Positions 17,589 through 26,619 of a DNA stretch of 64,000 nt are shown here, one piece after another. Below the pieces are notes generated by a model, which saw only the letters and a program-made list of their open reading frames with translations, had not been told where the DNA came from and searched no databases. The translations under genes were made by a program, and so were the position numbers. This DNA comes from Brevibacillus_F sp035644815 (lineage in GTDB: Bacteria; Bacillota; Bacilli; Brevibacillales; Brevibacillaceae), in assembly GCA_035644815.1 (NCBI GenBank), contig DASQNU010000253.1, positions 1-64,000 on the forward strand. Direction: 5' to 3'. Position 1 is the first letter of the stretch; every line of letters starts with the position of its first letter.

Positions 17589-17689
17589 GATCGATTTCCC
17601 CCCATACGTACGGTTATGTTATTTGCTTTATTCTGTTTTTCTGTGTTACTATCCTGCTCTTGCCCTCAAGGGATTCCAAGCTTTTATAC

Positions 17690-17800
17690 GGCCTCGGCTA
17701 CGCAGGCAAGCATGTTTTGAAACGGAGCGCCTGCGAAAGCCCAACCCAGAGGGCGTAGAATGAAGCGGAGTTTCGAAATATGCTTGCCCCACAACAGCCC
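17690..17800. repeat. Family-B palindromic element, copy 1
   Basis: GGCAAGCATGTTTTGAAAC (from 17702) is the inverted partner of GTTTCGAAATATGCTTGCC (ending near 17790), with two mismatches and about 50 bases between. A related but shorter palindrome lies at 61240-61312. Confidence 0.6.
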
Positions 17801-17812
17801 CATTGCATGATC

Positions 17813-17850
17813 AAAAAAAGCTGCCGTCATTGAAATGACAGCAGCCTTTA
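17813..17850 (-). terminator. Terminator of ptsG
   Basis: On the minus strand AAAGGCTGC-TGTCATT pairs with AATGACGGCAGCTTT and runs into TTTTTT. Confidence 0.85.
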
Positions 17851-17855
17851 CGATG

Positions 17856-19874
17856 TTACCCGTTTTGCTTAATGTGAACCGTACGTTTTTCGTGATCAAC
17901 GCTAACCGTTTCCCCATCTCTCAGGTTGGTAAAGACGATCGGCGTAATGATGGATGGTGCATTCTTTTTGATGTAATCCAGATCGACCTTTAACAGAGGT
18001 TGTCCCTTTGTTACGTAGTCGCCTTCATTCACCAGCGCTTCGAATCCTTCACCATTCAGCTTCACCGTATCAATTCCTACGTGAATCAGGATTTCACGTC
18101 CCAGATCGGAGACGATCCCCATCGCGTGCTTGGTGTGGAACAGGTTGGCCACTTTGCCGTCTACAGGAGAAACGACGGTTCCATCGGTTGGATCAATGGC
18201 AAAGCCATCGCCCATCAGTTTCTGTGAGAACATCGCATCCGGTACTTCTTCAATCGGCAAGATCGTACCTTGCAGCGGTACCATGATGTCTTCTTTTTGA
18301 CCGGCTTCTGTATCCACGACGGCTGGACGCGTATCAGTTGTCGTAGTCGCACGTGGTGCTCTGCCTTGCATAATATCCGCAATTTGCGATTTCAGATTGT
18401 CTGATTTTGGACCAAAAATTGCTTGAATGTTGTTTCCTACTTCAAGCACACCGGATGCACCCAGACTCTTCAATCGGTTTTTATCTACTTCTTTGATGTC
18501 ATTTACAGATACGCGCAGACGTGTAATGCACGCATCCAGATGGGCGATATTGCTTGGACCACCCATCGCTTCGAGGACGTTAGCTGCAAGCTCGCCCGCT
18601 TCTACATTACCGCCAGCTTTATTTTCTTCCGTAACATCCTCACGACCTGGCGTTTTCAAGTTGAACTTGCGAATCGCAAAGCGGAAACCGAAGTAGTAAA
18701 TGACCGCAAAAGCCAAACCTACCGGGAAGACCAACCACCATTCAGTACGGTTAGGCAGCACACCGAACAACAGGAAGTCAATCACACCACCGGAGAAGGT
18801 CATCCCGATTTTTACATTCAGGATTTGCATGATCATGAAAGACAATCCGGCAAATACGGTGTGAATCGCGAACAGCACTGGCGCTACAAACAGGAAGGAG
18901 AACTCGATTGGCTCGGTAATCCCGGTCAGGAAAGAGGTCAATGCTGCGGAACCCATGATCCCTGCCACCAGTTTCTTTTGCTCCGGACGCGCTTCATGGT
19001 AGATCGCCAACGCCGCTGCTGGCAAACCGAACATCATGAATGGGAATTTCCCTACCATGAACGTACCTGCGGTGAGGGTAACTCCGTCTTTAATTTGTTC
19101 AAAGAAGATTTTTTGGTCTCCGCGAATGATTTGTCCTGCTGCATTCGTATATTCTCCGAATTCATACCAGAACGGTGAGTAGAAAATATGGTGCAGACCA
19201 AAAGGAATTAAAGCGCGTTCAATGATACCAAAGATAAGGGCTGCCATTGTCGGGTTGGCATCAATCATATTGTGGGAGAAAGCGTTGAGTCCCCCTTGGA
19301 TGGGCGGCCAGATGAACACCATCAGAATCCCGAGAATCAGCGAGAACACGGAGGTAATGATCGGAACGAATCGTTTACCCGCAAAGAAACCGAGATACGA
19401 AGGAAGCTCAATTTTGTAATATTTGTTGTACATCGCTGCGGCTAAGATCCCAATTATGATCCCGCCGAATACCCCTGTTTGGATCGTTGGGATACCAAGT
19501 ACATTGGCAAGAGACGGATCTTTCGCGATTTGTTCTTGCGTTACCCCAGCGATCACGCTCATCGTCACGTTCATGATCAAGTATCCGATGATCGCTGCCA
19601 GACCGGCTACCCCTTCTCCGCCAGCCAGACCGACGGCTACACCGACTGCAAACAGCAGCGAAAGGTTAGAAAATACGATATTGCCCGCTTGCTCCATCAC
19701 GCTGGCAATCAATTGCACCCAGTGCGCTTCCAGAAACGGCATCTGGGCAAGCAAGGTTGGGTTGTGAAGCGCATTCCCGAATGCGAGCAGAATCCCCGCT
19801 GCCGGCAAAATCGCTACTGGCAGCATCAATGCTTTCCCTACTTTTTGCAGGGTACCAAAAGCATTTTTAAACAT
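17856..19874 (-). CDS. ptsG: Glucose PTS permease, EIICBA
   Basis: The product has 672 residues in the order IIC (about 1-400, ten or so membrane segments), IIB (about 430-510) and IIA (about 535-672). IIB has the phosphocysteine in HLDACITRLRV. IIA has the two active-site histidines in HTKHAMG and ILIHVGIDTV. It takes up glucose with phosphorylation from HPr, which is encoded about 2.8 kb away. The leader carries a GlcT RAT overlapping a terminator, so expression is expected to require glucose. The start follows AGAGGAGCT. Confidence 0.95.
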   Translation of the reverse strand: MFKNAFGTLQKVGKALMLPVAILPAAGILLAFGNALHNPTLLAQMPFLEAHWVQLIASVMEQAGNIVFSNLSLLFAVGVAVGLAGGEGVAGLAAIIGYLIMNVTMSVIAGVTQEQIAKDPSLANVLGIPTIQTGVFGGIIIGILAAAMYNKYYKIELPSYLGFFAGKRFVPIITSVFSLILGILMVFIWPPIQGGLNAFSHNMIDANPTMAALIFGIIERALIPFGLHHIFYSPFWYEFGEYTNAAGQIIRGDQKIFFEQIKDGVTLTAGTFMVGKFPFMMFGLPAAALAIYHEARPEQKKLVAGIMGSAALTSFLTGITEPIEFSFLFVAPVLFAIHTVFAGLSFMIMQILNVKIGMTFSGGVIDFLLFGVLPNRTEWWLVFPVGLAFAVIYYFGFRFAIRKFNLKTPGREDVTEENKAGGNVEAGELAANVLEAMGGPSNIAHLDACITRLRVSVNDIKEVDKNRLKSLGASGVLEVGNNIQAIFGPKSDNLKSQIADIMQGRAPRATTTTDTRPAVVDTEAGQKEDIMVPLQGTILPIEEVPDAMFSQKLMGDGFAIDPTDGTVVSPVDGKVANLFHTKHAMGIVSDLGREILIHVGIDTVKLNGEGFEALVNEGDYVTKGQPLLKVDLDYIKKNAPSIITPIVFTNLRDGETVSVDHEKRTVHIKQNG

Positions 19875-19972
19875 AACAGCTCCTCTTTTCTGCTAACGTA
19901 GCTTTATTTCCTTGCACGTAGTATGTGCCAGGGGAAAAGGAAAAATCAGTGCGAATGCAGAGTCAACCAAAA

Positions 19973-20056
19973 GCAAAAAGGCATGAGGAAAACAACAGCA
20001 ACGATGCGTATACGGGTAATACACCCGACGCTTCATCACGTTATTTTTCTCATGCC
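19973..20056 (-). terminator. Conditional terminator in the ptsG leader
   Basis: On the minus strand AGGCATGAG-AAAA (20043-20056) pairs with TTTT-CCTCATGCCT (19975-19992), followed by TTTTTGCTTTT. The first arm is shared with the RAT, so the two folds exclude each other, as in known GlcT/LicT control. The loop contains a second short hairpin (CGGG...CCCG). Confidence 0.85.
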
Positions 20057-20077
20057 TGATCGAATCAGTAACACGCA
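20049..20077 (-). promoter_or_regulatory. GlcT ribonucleic antiterminator (RAT) site
   Basis: The minus strand reads GTGTTACTGATTCGATCAGG followed by CATGAG, the RAT pattern (GTTACTG ... CAGGCA) known from GlcT-controlled ptsG leaders. It overlaps the 5' arm of the conditional terminator. Confidence 0.88.
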
Positions 20078-20247
20078 ACATATAGAGTTATCAAGTAATA
20101 ACAGTACAGATAAGCCAAGGATGAAAGCCTTTGCAAAGGAAAGGCTGACGCTTTGCTCCGCAACCCAATTTTTCAAATTCCTGAAGATAATGTACCACCT
20201 GATGAATCATTTATCAAGCATGTATTTTGTGAAACTTTTCCCAACAT

Positions 20248-20937
20248 CTACCGAATGTAAGACATCAACTGTTGGAGCTCTTGCGGGGTTAAATTGCGCC
20301 AGTGCCCTATTTTCAAACCATCCAAGCGGATATTCATGATACGGATACGCTCCAGTTTCATCACCCGGTAGCCAAACACTTCACACATGCGGCGAATCTG
20401 TCTGTTTAACCCTTGGGTAAGGATAATCCGGAACACGCGATCATCGAGGCGCGATACCTTGCACGGCTTTGTTTTTGTGCCTAGAATCTTTACGCCGCTG
20501 GACATTCCCTGTACGAACTCAGGAGTAATGGGGCGATTCACGGTCACAATATATTCCTTCTCATGATTGTTTTCGGCTCGCAAAATCTTGTTAACGATGT
20601 CGCCATCATTTGTCAGCAGAATCAAACCTTGTGAATCTTTATCGAGACGGCCGATAGGGAAGATTCTCTCCGGATGATTGATAAAATCAATGATGTTGCC
20701 TTCCACATGCCTTTCTGTCGTGGACGTTATCCCTACAGGCTTGTTTAATGCAATATAAACCGGTTTCTTTTTCTTTCCGAGCGGTTTTCCGTCGACACGC
20801 ACATCGTCACCAGGCTCTGCCGTGCTGCCCAGCTCCGCCACCACGCCATTGATGGTGACGCGTCCGTCTTGAATCCATTTATCTGCTTCCCGTCTTGAAC
20901 AGATCCCCGTTTCACTGATGAACTTATTGATTCTCAT
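20248..20937 (-). CDS. rluF: RNA pseudouridine synthase of the RsuA/RluB/E/F family
   Basis: The product has 229 residues: an S4 RNA-binding domain (MRINKFISETGICSRREAD...) followed by the synthase domain with the catalytic aspartate in GRLDKDSQGLILLTNDG and the motif GLNRQIRRM. It isomerises a uridine in rRNA. Length and motifs fit RluF best, but RluB or RsuA is possible. The frame opens 21 codons further up, but ATG 20937 has AAGGG about ten bases before it and matches the family start. Confidence 0.85.
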   Translation of the reverse strand: MRINKFISETGICSRREADKWIQDGRVTINGVVAELGSTAEPGDDVRVDGKPLGKKKKPVYIALNKPVGITSTTERHVEGNIIDFINHPERIFPIGRLDKDSQGLILLTNDGDIVNKILRAENNHEKEYIVTVNRPITPEFVQGMSSGVKILGTKTKPCKVSRLDDRVFRIILTQGLNRQIRRMCEVFGYRVMKLERIRIMNIRLDGLKIGHWRNLTPQELQQLMSYIR

Positions 20938-21117
20938 GCGTTGAAATCCCTTCTTATCCACAATAATCGTATGTAAGTCAGCTTCGGGCTCGTCCCACAT
21001 TCATTGTTGCCGAAAGCACCCATGCGGTATCCCTGCTTCTCTACTGTATCAGAACATACACGGAAAAGTGTATAATGGATTCACAATGTTGGAAATACCT
21101 GAGTCGCGAGGTGTGGC

Positions 21118-21867
21118 ATGTTTACAAGTGAAAAAATCGCCAGTTTCTCCGAGCTTGAATTCATGCTGTATAACTATATCATTCTTCATGCCCACAAAAT
21201 CGTATATATGCGGGTACGCGATCTCGCCAAGGAAACACATGTCTCGACCACGACGATCCTCCGTTTCTGCCGCAAGCTGGGGTGTGACGGATTTTCCGAA
21301 TTCAAGGTCAAATTGAAGCTGTATCTGGAGGAAAATGAAAAGCATCAGCTCGCCAGCACCAAGCATGTCGCCAAAGAATTCCTCACTCGCACACTCTCGC
21401 AAGACTACGACGAGAGCATCAACAAATTATCCGCGTTGATCGCAGAGGCCAAGCATGTGATCTTTATCGGCGTTGGCAGTTCAGGCATTCTGGCAGAGTA
21501 TGGAGCCCGCTTTTTCTCCAATTTGAAAAAGTTTTCCCTGCATATCAAAGATCCCTTCTTCCCGATCCATGGGCAGGTGTTAAAAGACAGTGTTACCATC
21601 GTCTTATCCGTCTCCGGCGAAACGCCCACTACCTTGTCCCAAGTCCATCAGTTCAAGGAAGAAGGCAGCGTTATTATTAGCATCACGAATCAAACCCATT
21701 GCACACTAAGCAGCATATCTGACTATAACCTGTCCTACTATGTCACACCGGAGTACATGGGTGACGCCAACATCACCACGCAGATTCCCGTTGTCTTTCT
21801 GCTGGAGACACTGGCCAAAGCGACGTATACCCAGCTTCAAAAGGAAAAGCCGTCGCAGAGCGAATAG
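21118..21867 (+). CDS. RpiR/MurR-family transcriptional regulator
   Basis: The product has 249 residues. The N-terminal helix-turn-helix (VRDLAKETHVSTTTILRFCRKLG) is followed by an SIS sugar-phosphate-binding domain (VIFIGVGSSGILAEYGARFFSNL, VSGETPT). RpiR proteins sense phosphosugars. It is convergent with the beta-glucoside PTS operon, whose stop lies 21 bases away, so it is the probable regulator of that operon. The start follows GAGGTG by six bases, and a TATAAT box lies at 21071. Confidence 0.88.
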   Translation: MFTSEKIASFSELEFMLYNYIILHAHKIVYMRVRDLAKETHVSTTTILRFCRKLGCDGFSEFKVKLKLYLEENEKHQLASTKHVAKEFLTRTLSQDYDESINKLSALIAEAKHVIFIGVGSSGILAEYGARFFSNLKKFSLHIKDPFFPIHGQVLKDSVTIVLSVSGETPTTLSQVHQFKEEGSVIISITNQTHCTLSSISDYNLSYYVTPEYMGDANITTQIPVVFLLETLAKATYTQLQKEKPSQSE

Positions 21868-21888
21868 GAGGCTCTGCAACGGCTCATT

Positions 21889-22779
21889 TTATTTTGATAG
21901 TTGCTGAAGATGGTGATAGACCGCACCTACGATTCCGGCGTTATTCCGAAAATGGCAGAGGTCCAGCTCTACTTCTTTTTCGGTCAAACCCAGATAAGCC
22001 AGATGCCCTTTGATTTCCGCAAGCAGCGTCTCTCTCGAAGTGATTCCCCCGCCGATCAAGATCTTTTTCGGATTCAGGATATAGCAGAGATTATAGATGC
22101 CGATCGCGATATTTTGCAAAAACATTCCCACGAGGTGAACGGCAATCGGCTCTTGTCGATCATAAGCCGCAAAGACATCAAAACCGGTCACCTCATGCGG
22201 TGAAAGGTTCATCGCCATCGCATATTTTTCTCGTAAAGCCCGCATGGCCCCGACTCGGCTCATCGTGCATTCCGCAGGGACATGATTATGCAGGCCTTGC
22301 GTAATCATAAATCCGAATTCCCCCGCACGAAACCCATGCCCACGGTACAGCTCATTGCGTAAAAACAGCGCTCCCCCGACTCCCGTGCCAATCGTCAAGC
22401 AAAGGAAATCCGTATCCTGTTGCGCATTTCCCTTCCATTTTTCCGCCAGAGCCACACAGTTTACGTCATTTTCGACCGTTACCGGCACTTGCATCCGTTC
22501 TTCCAGATAGGCTTTCATGGGAAAGTCGTAAAATGAACGAATGGCGCCACCTGTTTCCAAGTATCCTCTTACAGGATCAACAAACCCGGGGGCACTAATC
22601 GCCACCCCTTTGATTTGCTCGGCATACTTTTTATACTGATTCTCCATGCCTTGCAAGATGGCATCTCCATCCGCATGGTTGGAAGAGTATTGATCCTGCA
22701 GGCGGATTTCTCCTTCCTCGTCGATCAATCCCCACTTTACATCGGTGCCTCCAATATCAAAAGCCAAATAGAGAGACAT
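21889..22779 (-). CDS. ROK-family sugar kinase
   Basis: The product has about 296 residues. It shows the ATP loop AFDIGGTDVKWG, the catalytic aspartate in VENDVNCVA, the GTGVGGAL loop and GEFGF. The zinc-binding cysteine cluster usual in many ROK proteins is reduced to EC in the HNHVPAECT region. In a beta-glucoside operon it could phosphorylate the glucose released by BglA or a disaccharide; this is inference. A GTG at 22791 lies inside the AGAGGTGA ribosome site, so ATG 22779 is the likely start. Confidence 0.85.
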   Translation of the reverse strand: MSLYLAFDIGGTDVKWGLIDEEGEIRLQDQYSSNHADGDAILQGMENQYKKYAEQIKGVAISAPGFVDPVRGYLETGGAIRSFYDFPMKAYLEERMQVPVTVENDVNCVALAEKWKGNAQQDTDFLCLTIGTGVGGALFLRNELYRGHGFRAGEFGFMITQGLHNHVPAECTMSRVGAMRALREKYAMAMNLSPHEVTGFDVFAAYDRQEPIAVHLVGMFLQNIAIGIYNLCYILNPKKILIGGGITSRETLLAEIKGHLAYLGLTEKEVELDLCHFRNNAGIVGAVYHHLQQLSK

Positions 22780-22796
22780 GCTGTCAGTCACCTCTT

Positions 22797-24131
22797 TTAC
22801 CCACTGACGGATTCGTCACTTTTTTGCGCTACGGTTTTGTTTGCCGCGATGACAAACGGCAAATAGATGATCGTGGAAACAGCCAAGCATAGAAACCCTA
22901 CCACCAATGCCATCAGATTCCCGCCAGTGCCAAAAAACGGAATCAACGGACCCGGTGTTGTCCAGGGAATGGCGTAGGCGATCGGCGGAATGATTTGCAT
23001 CTTGATAAACAGATAGCCAATCACCGTATTCACCGCCGGTACGAGGATAAACGGGATGAGGAACAACGGATTCAAGACGATCGGCAGCCCAAAGATGACA
23101 GGCTCATTAATGTTGAATAGCCCGGGCGCGGCTGACAATTTCCCGATATCGCGATAATCCTTCCGTCTGGAGGCAATGAAGATGGCGATGATTAACCCCA
23201 AGGTCATACCCGATCCGCCATAGTTGGCAAACGCATCGTTCAATGCCCATGTCTCTGGATACGGAGCACCCCATGCTGTCCCCTTTTCTGCGACGTACGC
23301 CAGATTTTGCAGGCCAGCTTCTGCGAAAATGGTTTCACGAATGGCCGCGACCGTATTGGGACCGTGAATCCCGAAAACCCATAAGAAGTTGGAGATGATC
23401 CCCAGGAGCACGACGGTGAAAATATTTGTCCCCATGTCCCGCAGCGGTGCCTGCAGAATTGTATAGACCAGCTCGTGAATCCCTTTTTCATAATATTGCG
23501 AAATAACAAAGCTCAGAACGGCAAAACCTACGGTAATAAACACTATGGGAAACAGCACTTTGAACGTTCGGGAAATCGCTGGCGGCACTTGCGGCGGCAT
23601 ATTGATTTGCAGGCGCTTGGCATGAGAGAGTCGGCAAAATACCTCTCCCACCACGAGGCCGACGAGAATCGCAACAAATAATCCCTGGGGCCCCATCCAT
23701 CTGGTCGTCAGGTGATTCTGCCCTTCTACTACCGCGTATGGCGTATAGATAATAAAATAACATGAAAGCGCTGTCAATCCGCACAATAATTCATCGGCCT
23801 TGAGGGCAATGGCCAGATTCCGCGAAACCAGAAATACGATAAAGATGGCCATGATGTCGAGCGATCCGCGCAATACCGGGGTGAAAATTTGCTGATAGTC
23901 TGCCAGATTGGGGAACAGACTCTCGAGGAATAACATTTTCGCAATGAATCCGTCCGGTGATAAAATCGCAAAGTTCAGCAGAATAATGATCGACCCTGCC
24001 ATGGTAATCGGAAATGAGAGAATAAATGCGTCACGAACGGCACATACATGCCGTTGTGAGTTCAGTTTGGTTGCTACTGGCACCAGAAAACGCTCGACAA
24101 CACTCTCAAACTTCTCCATCCACGTACTCAT
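22797..24131 (-). CDS. PTS lactose/cellobiose-family EIIC
   Basis: The product has 444 residues and about ten membrane segments and matches CelB/LicC. It begins MSTWMEKFESVVERFLVPVA and has FNINEPVIFGLPIVLNP, the substrate-binding motif of the family. It transports beta-glucosides such as cellobiose with its IIB partner, encoded 35 bases upstream. The start follows GGAGTAGGGGGAG. No IIA gene of the lactose class is present in the cluster. Confidence 0.92.
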   Translation of the reverse strand: MSTWMEKFESVVERFLVPVATKLNSQRHVCAVRDAFILSFPITMAGSIIILLNFAILSPDGFIAKMLFLESLFPNLADYQQIFTPVLRGSLDIMAIFIVFLVSRNLAIALKADELLCGLTALSCYFIIYTPYAVVEGQNHLTTRWMGPQGLFVAILVGLVVGEVFCRLSHAKRLQINMPPQVPPAISRTFKVLFPIVFITVGFAVLSFVISQYYEKGIHELVYTILQAPLRDMGTNIFTVVLLGIISNFLWVFGIHGPNTVAAIRETIFAEAGLQNLAYVAEKGTAWGAPYPETWALNDAFANYGGSGMTLGLIIAIFIASRRKDYRDIGKLSAAPGLFNINEPVIFGLPIVLNPLFLIPFILVPAVNTVIGYLFIKMQIIPPIAYAIPWTTPGPLIPFFGTGGNLMALVVGFLCLAVSTIIYLPFVIAANKTVAQKSDESVSG

Positions 24132-24166
24132 GTCGCTCCCCCTACTCCTCTTTATATGCTATTCGT

Positions 24167-24472
24167 TTAATTGGCAATCAGCTTCAATGCCCGCTCCAGT
24201 ACTCCTTTTCCGTTCATGGTCCCATAATCTCTCATATCAATCACTTCAATCGGCGTGTCTTTTTTCACGACCTTTTCCACCTGCGCTTTTTGGTAGCGGA
24301 CTTGCGGTCCAAGCAGCACCACGTCGACTTCATCCGCGACCGAGCTGCATTCGGATACAGGCAGGGCAAAGATCTCCACTTCGGTACCGATTTCATTTGC
24401 ATGCTCTTTCATCTTGTTCACCAACAGACTTGTGGACATTCCTGCAGCGCACACCAATAAAATCTTTTTCAT
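24167..24472 (-). CDS. PTS lactose/cellobiose-family EIIB
   Basis: The product has 101 residues and begins MKKILLVCAAGMSTSLLV, with the phosphocysteine in the CAAGMSTS loop. The start is ATG 24472 rather than TTG 24481, judged by the GGGAGAG site. It passes phosphate from a IIA protein to the sugar carried by the EIIC encoded downstream. Since no IIA is encoded here, one must be supplied from elsewhere. Confidence 0.92.
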   Translation of the reverse strand: MKKILLVCAAGMSTSLLVNKMKEHANEIGTEVEIFALPVSECSSVADEVDVVLLGPQVRYQKAQVEKVVKKDTPIEVIDMRDYGTMNGKGVLERALKLIAN

Positions 24473-24489
24473 AAAAACCAACTCTCCCT

Positions 24490-25929
24490 TTATTCTTTTT
24501 GGATACCATTTGCCTTGATGACTTCCTGATACCAGTAGAAACTTTTCTTCTTGATGCGGCGTAAATCCTTTTCGCTCTCTTCGTCACGATTCACATACAC
24601 AAAGCCGTATCGCTTCTGATACCCGTTCAACCAGCTCAGCAGATCGGTGAAGGACCATGTGCAATACCCGATCACATTAACGCCGTCACTGATGGCCCCT
24701 TGAATCTGCTCAATATGGCTGCGCAAATAGGCAATGCGATAATCATCGTGAATGACGTCTCCATCCTCCAAATGATCGAATTCGCCTAAACCGTTTTCCG
24801 TGATCAACACGGGCAGCCCATAGCGGTTGGCGATGCGGCGCAAACCAATACGCAAGCCGATCGGGTCGATTTCCCAATCCCAGTTGGTCGCGTCAAGATG
24901 GGGATTGCGAATGGTCCGGAATAATCCCGGGACACCCGAATCCTGACTAGTCCCTTTCTTCCCCGTCGTATTCATGGTGCCTTCTCCAATGCCGTCGAGC
25001 GGATTATGGGCAACCGTAGTTGTACGGTAATAATTGACACCCATAAAATCCGGCTTGCCTGCTTGCAGCAATTCGCTGTCTCCATCAGCAAGCTCAGGCG
25101 CCAATCCTTCCCGTTCCAAGTAGTTCCACATGAGGGAGGGGTATTTCCCCCAAGCATACACGTCCATCCACCAATGATTGCTCAGTTCCTCCGCGTTTTC
25201 AAAAGCCAGGATATGCTGCGGCTGGCAGTCGAACGGATAGACAGGCCCATAGGCAAAGCTCGGACCAATTTTTCCGTCCGGCACATAGTGACGAAAAGAC
25301 TGAATCGCACGGGCATTGGCAAGGTTGGCAATATGATTGGCCTGATACATCCGTTTCAAGTCCTTTACTCCGGGCGGATGAATGCCCAGACGATAGCCCA
25401 AACCGATAAACACGTTTTGCTCATTCAAGGTGACCCAGTACTTTACACGATCGCCGTAGCGTTTGAACAGCGTGACGCAGTAGGTGTCAAAATCGTTGAT
25501 AATCTCTCTGGATTCCCACGCCCCATAAGCATCCATCAAAGCTTGCGGCACATCCCAGTGATAAATCGTGACGATTGGCTCGATGCCATGCTTCAGCAGC
25601 TCATTGATCAGATTGTCATAAAACTGCAGCCCCTGCTCATTCACCTCACCACGGCCCTGCGGATAAATCCGGCTCCACGCGATCGAGAAGCGGTACGCTT
25701 TGAGCCCCATCTCAGCCATCAGCTGTACATCTTCCCGATAGCGGTGGTAGTGATCGACAGCCACATCACCATTTGTACCTTTATATGTGGTGCCTTCGAG
25801 CTTTGTGTATCGATCCCAGACTGACGGTCCCTTGCCATCCTCATTCCAGGCGCCCTCGACCTGATAAGCAGCAGATGCTGAGCCCCATAAGAACGTATGG
25901 GGAAACGGACGTAACTGACGATGTTCCAT
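24490..25929 (-). CDS. bglA: GH1 6-phospho-beta-glucosidase
   Basis: The product has 479 residues of the glycoside hydrolase 1 barrel. It has the acid/base motif TLNEQN and the nucleophile motif ITENGLG. The KRYGF stretch near the end is typical of enzymes that accept 6-phosphorylated sugars, fitting its place as first gene of a PTS operon. It splits phosphorylated cellobiose-type sugars in the cytosol. A near-perfect cre site lies about 45 bases upstream, so CcpA repression is expected. The start follows GGGAGTGGAG. Confidence 0.9.
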   Translation of the reverse strand: MEHRQLRPFPHTFLWGSASAAYQVEGAWNEDGKGPSVWDRYTKLEGTTYKGTNGDVAVDHYHRYREDVQLMAEMGLKAYRFSIAWSRIYPQGRGEVNEQGLQFYDNLINELLKHGIEPIVTIYHWDVPQALMDAYGAWESREIINDFDTYCVTLFKRYGDRVKYWVTLNEQNVFIGLGYRLGIHPPGVKDLKRMYQANHIANLANARAIQSFRHYVPDGKIGPSFAYGPVYPFDCQPQHILAFENAEELSNHWWMDVYAWGKYPSLMWNYLEREGLAPELADGDSELLQAGKPDFMGVNYYRTTTVAHNPLDGIGEGTMNTTGKKGTSQDSGVPGLFRTIRNPHLDATNWDWEIDPIGLRIGLRRIANRYGLPVLITENGLGEFDHLEDGDVIHDDYRIAYLRSHIEQIQGAISDGVNVIGYCTWSFTDLLSWLNGYQKRYGFVYVNRDEESEKDLRRIKKKSFYWYQEVIKANGIQKE

Positions 25930-25975
25930 CTTGCTCCACTCCCTCGTTTCGCATATTTGATCTCTCTTGTTTTTT

Positions 25976-25989
25976 AGTAAACGCTTTCA
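25976..25989 (-). promoter_or_regulatory. cre (CcpA) site upstream of bglA
   Basis: The minus strand reads TGAAAGCGTTTACT, matching the consensus TGWNANCGNTNWCA in all but the last base. It lies about 47 bases before the bglA start. Confidence 0.8.
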
Positions 25990-26170
25990 GGTATGGAAAG
26001 TAAAGCCACTTTGGACATTTGGTACCTTTTACGCAACGGTTGGAATCTGTTCCATTTGCGGAACACAGTGTTACTTTCTGTAAGCAGCTTTCCCCCAAAG
26101 TAAATGTGGTAAAAAGGTGAACTCAGTTGTTTTTTCTTAGCGCCAGATGTATGATAAAGGTGTAACAGAA

Positions 26171-26186
26171 AGTGAAATAATTCACA
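26171..26186. promoter_or_regulatory. CRP/FNR-type palindrome, site 1
   Basis: AGTGA-AATAAT-TCACA matches the (T)GTGA-N6-TCACA pattern. Its core is the inverted copy of site 2, centred 67 bases away. Confidence 0.55.
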
Positions 26187-26237
26187 TTGTAATCGAGCGA
26201 TCTAGATCTTTATATAGACACTTTTTTTCAATATATT

Positions 26238-26253
26238 TGTGAATTATTTCACA
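26238..26253. promoter_or_regulatory. CRP/FNR-type palindrome, site 2
   Basis: TGTGA-ATTATT-TCACA is a perfect TGTGA-N6-TCACA box. The AT-rich stretch between the two sites contains TTTATATAGACA-like sequence that could hold a promoter. Confidence 0.6.
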
Positions 26254-26290
26254 TTATTACAACCAAGGAAAAGAGCAGGTTTTGTGAAAA

Positions 26291-26525
26291 CATGGGGGTG
26301 CGGGAAGGGAAGAGAGGGCAGGGCTGCGTTCTTGCCACACCCGCAAAGGAGCGAAAGAATGTCCGGTTCCACTGCCAAAAACGGTACGTCTCGCAAAAGG
26401 GTTCAAAGAAGCATATTCAACCGACGGAGTTGCGCGACAAGCGTGTACCGTTTTTGGCAGCTCCACCTGAGTAGGTGTGACAAAGACTTCGCCCGTCCCT
26501 CTCTTCCCTTCCTTACGTGGCTGCC
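26291..26525 (+). repeat. Family-A palindromic element, copy 2
   Basis: Outer arms GGGAAGGGAAGAGAGGGC and GCCCGTCCCTCTCTTCCC pair. Inner arms GCCAAAAACGGTAC and GTACCGTTTTTGGC pair perfectly. It lies between the FNR-type sites and the HesB-like gene, the only copy not directly behind a stop codon. Confidence 0.88.
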
Positions 26526-26619
26526 ACACTAAGTCGGAGGGATGAAAAGAAAAAGCATGAATGAATGCTTTTTCAAGCTTTTCATCTTTTGTAACTTGCG
26601 AACAAAAGGAGCGAGAATC

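Noticed and set aside
18423..19178. 251-codon plus-strand ORF inside ptsG
   Set aside because: It is antisense to conserved IIC sequence, which fixes the real frame; no ribosome site.
20122..20135. Possible cre site TGAAAGCCTTTGCA upstream of ptsG
   Set aside because: It misses two conserved positions, including the central CG, and lies far upstream of the leader; too weak to claim.
25006..25824. 272-codon plus-strand ORF inside bglA
   Set aside because: It is antisense to the catalytic GH1 core and has no recognisable motif.
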